From assembly GCA_937891125.1 (NCBI GenBank), contig CALAEZ010000338.1, positions 1-7,035 of the forward strand: DNA of 7,035 nucleotides, given 5' to 3'. Source of the DNA: an uncultured Treponema sp. Its GTDB lineage: Bacteria > Spirochaetota > Spirochaetia > Treponematales > Treponemataceae. Made by a program: the position numbers and the translations under genes. Numbering within the stretch: the first letter of the stretch is position 1; each line of letters opens with the position of its first letter. The notes under the pieces were generated by a model. It saw only the letters and a list, made by a program, of their open reading frames with translations, ran no database searches and had not been told where the DNA came from. Shown here one piece after another: positions 5,537 through 7,035 of the stretch.

Positions 5537-6820
5537 ATGCACGAAAGCGTTTCTCTCTATATTCATATTCCGTTTTGCCACCAAAAATGCGACTACTGCG
5601 ATTTTTACAGCCTTCCACGCCTTGCAAAAAACCAGGCAGAGCCACGTATTCCCGATAGCTACATCGGCTCACTTCTCTCAGAGGCCGCCTTCTATGCTAA
5701 CCGCTACGACGTAAAAAGTTGGCGCACCGTTTATATCGGAGGCGGCACGCCAAGTCTTCTTACTCCAACGCAGCTTACGCACCTTATGCAGGGGATAACA
5801 AAAACCGCACCACTTGTAGAACACGCTGAAGTCACCATGGAAATGAATCCCGAAAGCGTCAGCGCTGCGCTCATACAGGCCGCCGCCGCTACAGGCATAA
5901 ACCGCATCTCCCTTGGCGTACAGGCGCTCGACGACACAGCACTCAAGGCAGTGCATCGAGCAGGCTCAAAAGCGCAGGCGCTCCAGGCGCTTACGCTGTT
6001 AAGCGAGCAGTGGGTGAACGCACACGGCGGCAGGCTGTCAGCAGACTTGATTGCAGGGCTTCCCAAGCATACCATGCCGTCCTTTGTACGCGGCATAGAA
6101 GAGCTTTGCTCCTATCCGCTCGACCACATTTCGCTCTACACGCTCACCATAGAAGACGACACCCCGCTTTTCCGCCGCATACAAAACGGCAGCCTCCCGC
6201 ACAGCGAAGAAAAAGCTGACCGCATGTGGCTCGTAGGGCGTCACCTGCTTGAAAAAAACGGCTTTCAGCAATACGAGGTGTCTAACTTTGCAAAGCCCGG
6301 CTGCGAAAGCAAGCATAATTGCGTCTACTGGCAGCTTGAAAACTACATCGGCATTGGTTCTGGAGCAAGCGGAAGCTGGTACGGAAAGCCACACGCAGAC
6401 AAAAGCGCCGGCTGCGAAGACGGGGTGCGCTGGACAAATCCTCCCTTAGAAAGAGGTGCAGTCACCGCTACACCTGCTCAAAAAGCCGCTGCAAGCGCAC
6501 AAAAAGCAAGCCCTCAGCAAAGCCTAACGCTTCCAGAGCCGATTATCGAAATACTCGACAGCGACACGCAGCAGTTTGAATACCTTATGATGGGCTTTCG
6601 GCAGCTTATAGGGGTTTCAGAAAAGGCGTTTCAGTCCCGTTTTAACACGGCGCTTTCAGAAGCAATTGGTGCGCAGAACGGCGTTTTTGCAGACTGGAAG
6701 AAACGACGCCTTGCACGCGTCATACCCGTGCGGAATACAGACGGCACAAAAGACACGCGCTATGCACTAAATCGCCGCGGAATCTTATTGCTCAATCGCT
6801 TTTTAGAGGAGCTTTTGTAG
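5537..6820 (+). CDS. hemW: HemW-type radical SAM protein (coproporphyrinogen III oxidase-like)
   Basis: The 427-residue product belongs to the HemN/HemW radical SAM family. It opens with YIHIPFC and the cluster motif Cys14-x3-Cys18-x2-Cys21, which binds the [4Fe-4S] cluster and S-adenosylmethionine. The next residues are Asp-Phe with no fourth Cys, which fits HemW (heme chaperone) rather than true HemN. Other family motifs: GGGTPS (68-73), EMNPES (102-107), RISLGVQ (123-129), DLIAGLP (170-176), YEVSNFAKPG (246-255), HNCVYW (260-265) and a C-terminal FEYLMMGFR segment (347-355). HemW proteins are usually about 380 residues; the excess is mostly an Ala/Gln-rich insert near 305-332. The ATG at 5537 is chosen because it places seven residues before YIHIPFC, as is usual. 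An in-frame ATG at 5447 would add 30 residues lying in the repeat region. Neither start has a clear Shine-Dalgarno sequence. It is divergent from the cyclase operon and convergent with the signal peptidase gene. Confidence 0.92.
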   Translation: MHESVSLYIHIPFCHQKCDYCDFYSLPRLAKNQAEPRIPDSYIGSLLSEAAFYANRYDVKSWRTVYIGGGTPSLLTPTQLTHLMQGITKTAPLVEHAEVTMEMNPESVSAALIQAAAATGINRISLGVQALDDTALKAVHRAGSKAQALQALTLLSEQWVNAHGGRLSADLIAGLPKHTMPSFVRGIEELCSYPLDHISLYTLTIEDDTPLFRRIQNGSLPHSEEKADRMWLVGRHLLEKNGFQQYEVSNFAKPGCESKHNCVYWQLENYIGIGSGASGSWYGKPHADKSAGCEDGVRWTNPPLERGAVTATPAQKAAASAQKASPQQSLTLPEPIIEILDSDTQQFEYLMMGFRQLIGVSEKAFQSRFNTALSEAIGAQNGVFADWKKRRLARVIPVRNTDGTKDTRYALNRRGILLLNRFLEELL

Positions 6821-6830
6821 CAGCATACAG

Positions 6831-6880
6831 GCGCTACAGCAGTGCACAGGCACAACAGCACTTAGCACTACAGCGCTTTT
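6831..6880 (+). terminator. Possible weak terminator after hemW
   Basis: An interrupted stem can form from GCGCT (6831-6835) with AGCGC (6872-6876), and inside it AGTGC (6841-6845) with GCACT (6865-6869 or 6858-6862), followed by four T (6877-6880). The internal loops are uneven and the T-run is short and lies within the convergent gene, so the call is tentative. In the opposite direction no T-run follows. Confidence 0.25.
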
Positions 6881-7035
6881 ACCCGATTAAACGGAAAATA
6901 GACAAAAAGTGCTTCTGCAACAATATCTGAACGAGGAATAGCGCCCCACACGCGCGAGTCAGCGCTTTCTATGCGGTTATCTGCAAGCACAAAATACTGG
7001 TTATCAGAAAGCGTGCGTTCTCCCATATTGCCCGC
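6868..7035 (-). CDS. lepB: Type I signal peptidase, C-terminal 55 residues (partial, start outside window)
   Basis: The minus-strand frame is open from the right edge to the TAG at 6868-6870. The fragment contains YFVLADNRIESADSRVWG, the conserved box E of S26 family signal peptidases (usually GDNRxxSxDSRxWG), followed by a short tail (AIPRSDIV...VYFPFNRVKAL) ending close after it, as is normal for the family. The enzyme cuts signal peptides from exported proteins at the outer face of the inner membrane. The catalytic Ser and Lys lie before the window edge and cannot be checked. The first Gly of box E is Ala here. The gene is convergent with hemW with 47 bp between stops. Confidence 0.85.
   Translation of the reverse strand, partial: AGNMGERTLSDNQYFVLADNRIESADSRVWGAIPRSDIVAEALFVYFPFNRVKAL

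Noticed and set aside
5410..5658. Small plus-strand open frame of 82 codons starting at 5410
   Set aside because: It overlaps the conserved radical SAM region of hemW in another frame, its codons there are a shadow of hemW, and the nearest purine-rich site (5387-5393) is about 16 bases from its ATG.
1..7035. CRISPR array, tRNA, rRNA or insertion sequence
   Set aside because: There are no regularly spaced direct repeats with spacers, no cloverleaf-like sequence, no transposase motifs and no terminal inverted repeats.

Overview
The window looks like the chromosome of a spirochaete, most probably a Treponema-type organism. This rests on gene content: a large dCACHE/HAMP class III adenylate cyclase directly followed by a FecR-domain protein with Ig-like repeats. 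It also rests on roughly balanced base composition and heavy use of GCG/CGC-type codons. No ribosomal marker is present, so the taxonomic call is an inference from recalled family patterns.

Layout. Positions 1-5321 hold a two-gene leftward operon. The upstream gene (5321 to 2475, minus strand) encodes a 948-residue membrane adenylate cyclase: an acidic cytoplasmic N-terminus, a coiled coil, TM1, a periplasmic dCACHE-like sensor, TM2, HAMP, a catalytic domain and a short tail. All six canonical class III catalytic residues are present. The downstream gene (2512 to beyond position 1, minus strand) overlaps it by 38 bp. It encodes a membrane-anchored FecR-domain protein followed by at least six Ig/FN3-like repeats of about 100 residues, and it runs off the left edge. 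Positions 5322-5536 are a divergent intergenic region containing a perfect 18-bp direct repeat, a 7-bp-arm palindrome that can re-pair with the second repeat copy, and an inverted repeat that includes the cyclase Shine-Dalgarno sequence. Positions 5537-6820 (plus strand) encode a HemW-type radical SAM protein. Positions 6868-7035 (minus strand) are the C-terminal end of a type I signal peptidase, convergent with hemW and separated from it by 47 bp rich in ACAG repeats.

Functional reading. The cyclase would convert a periplasmic or external ligand signal into cytoplasmic cAMP. The co-transcribed FecR/Ig-like protein is envelope-located and may be a structural or sensory partner, but the sequence does not prove this. 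hemW and the signal peptidase are housekeeping neighbours with no obvious link to the cyclase operon. No CRISPR array, tRNA, rRNA, insertion sequence or phage gene was seen.
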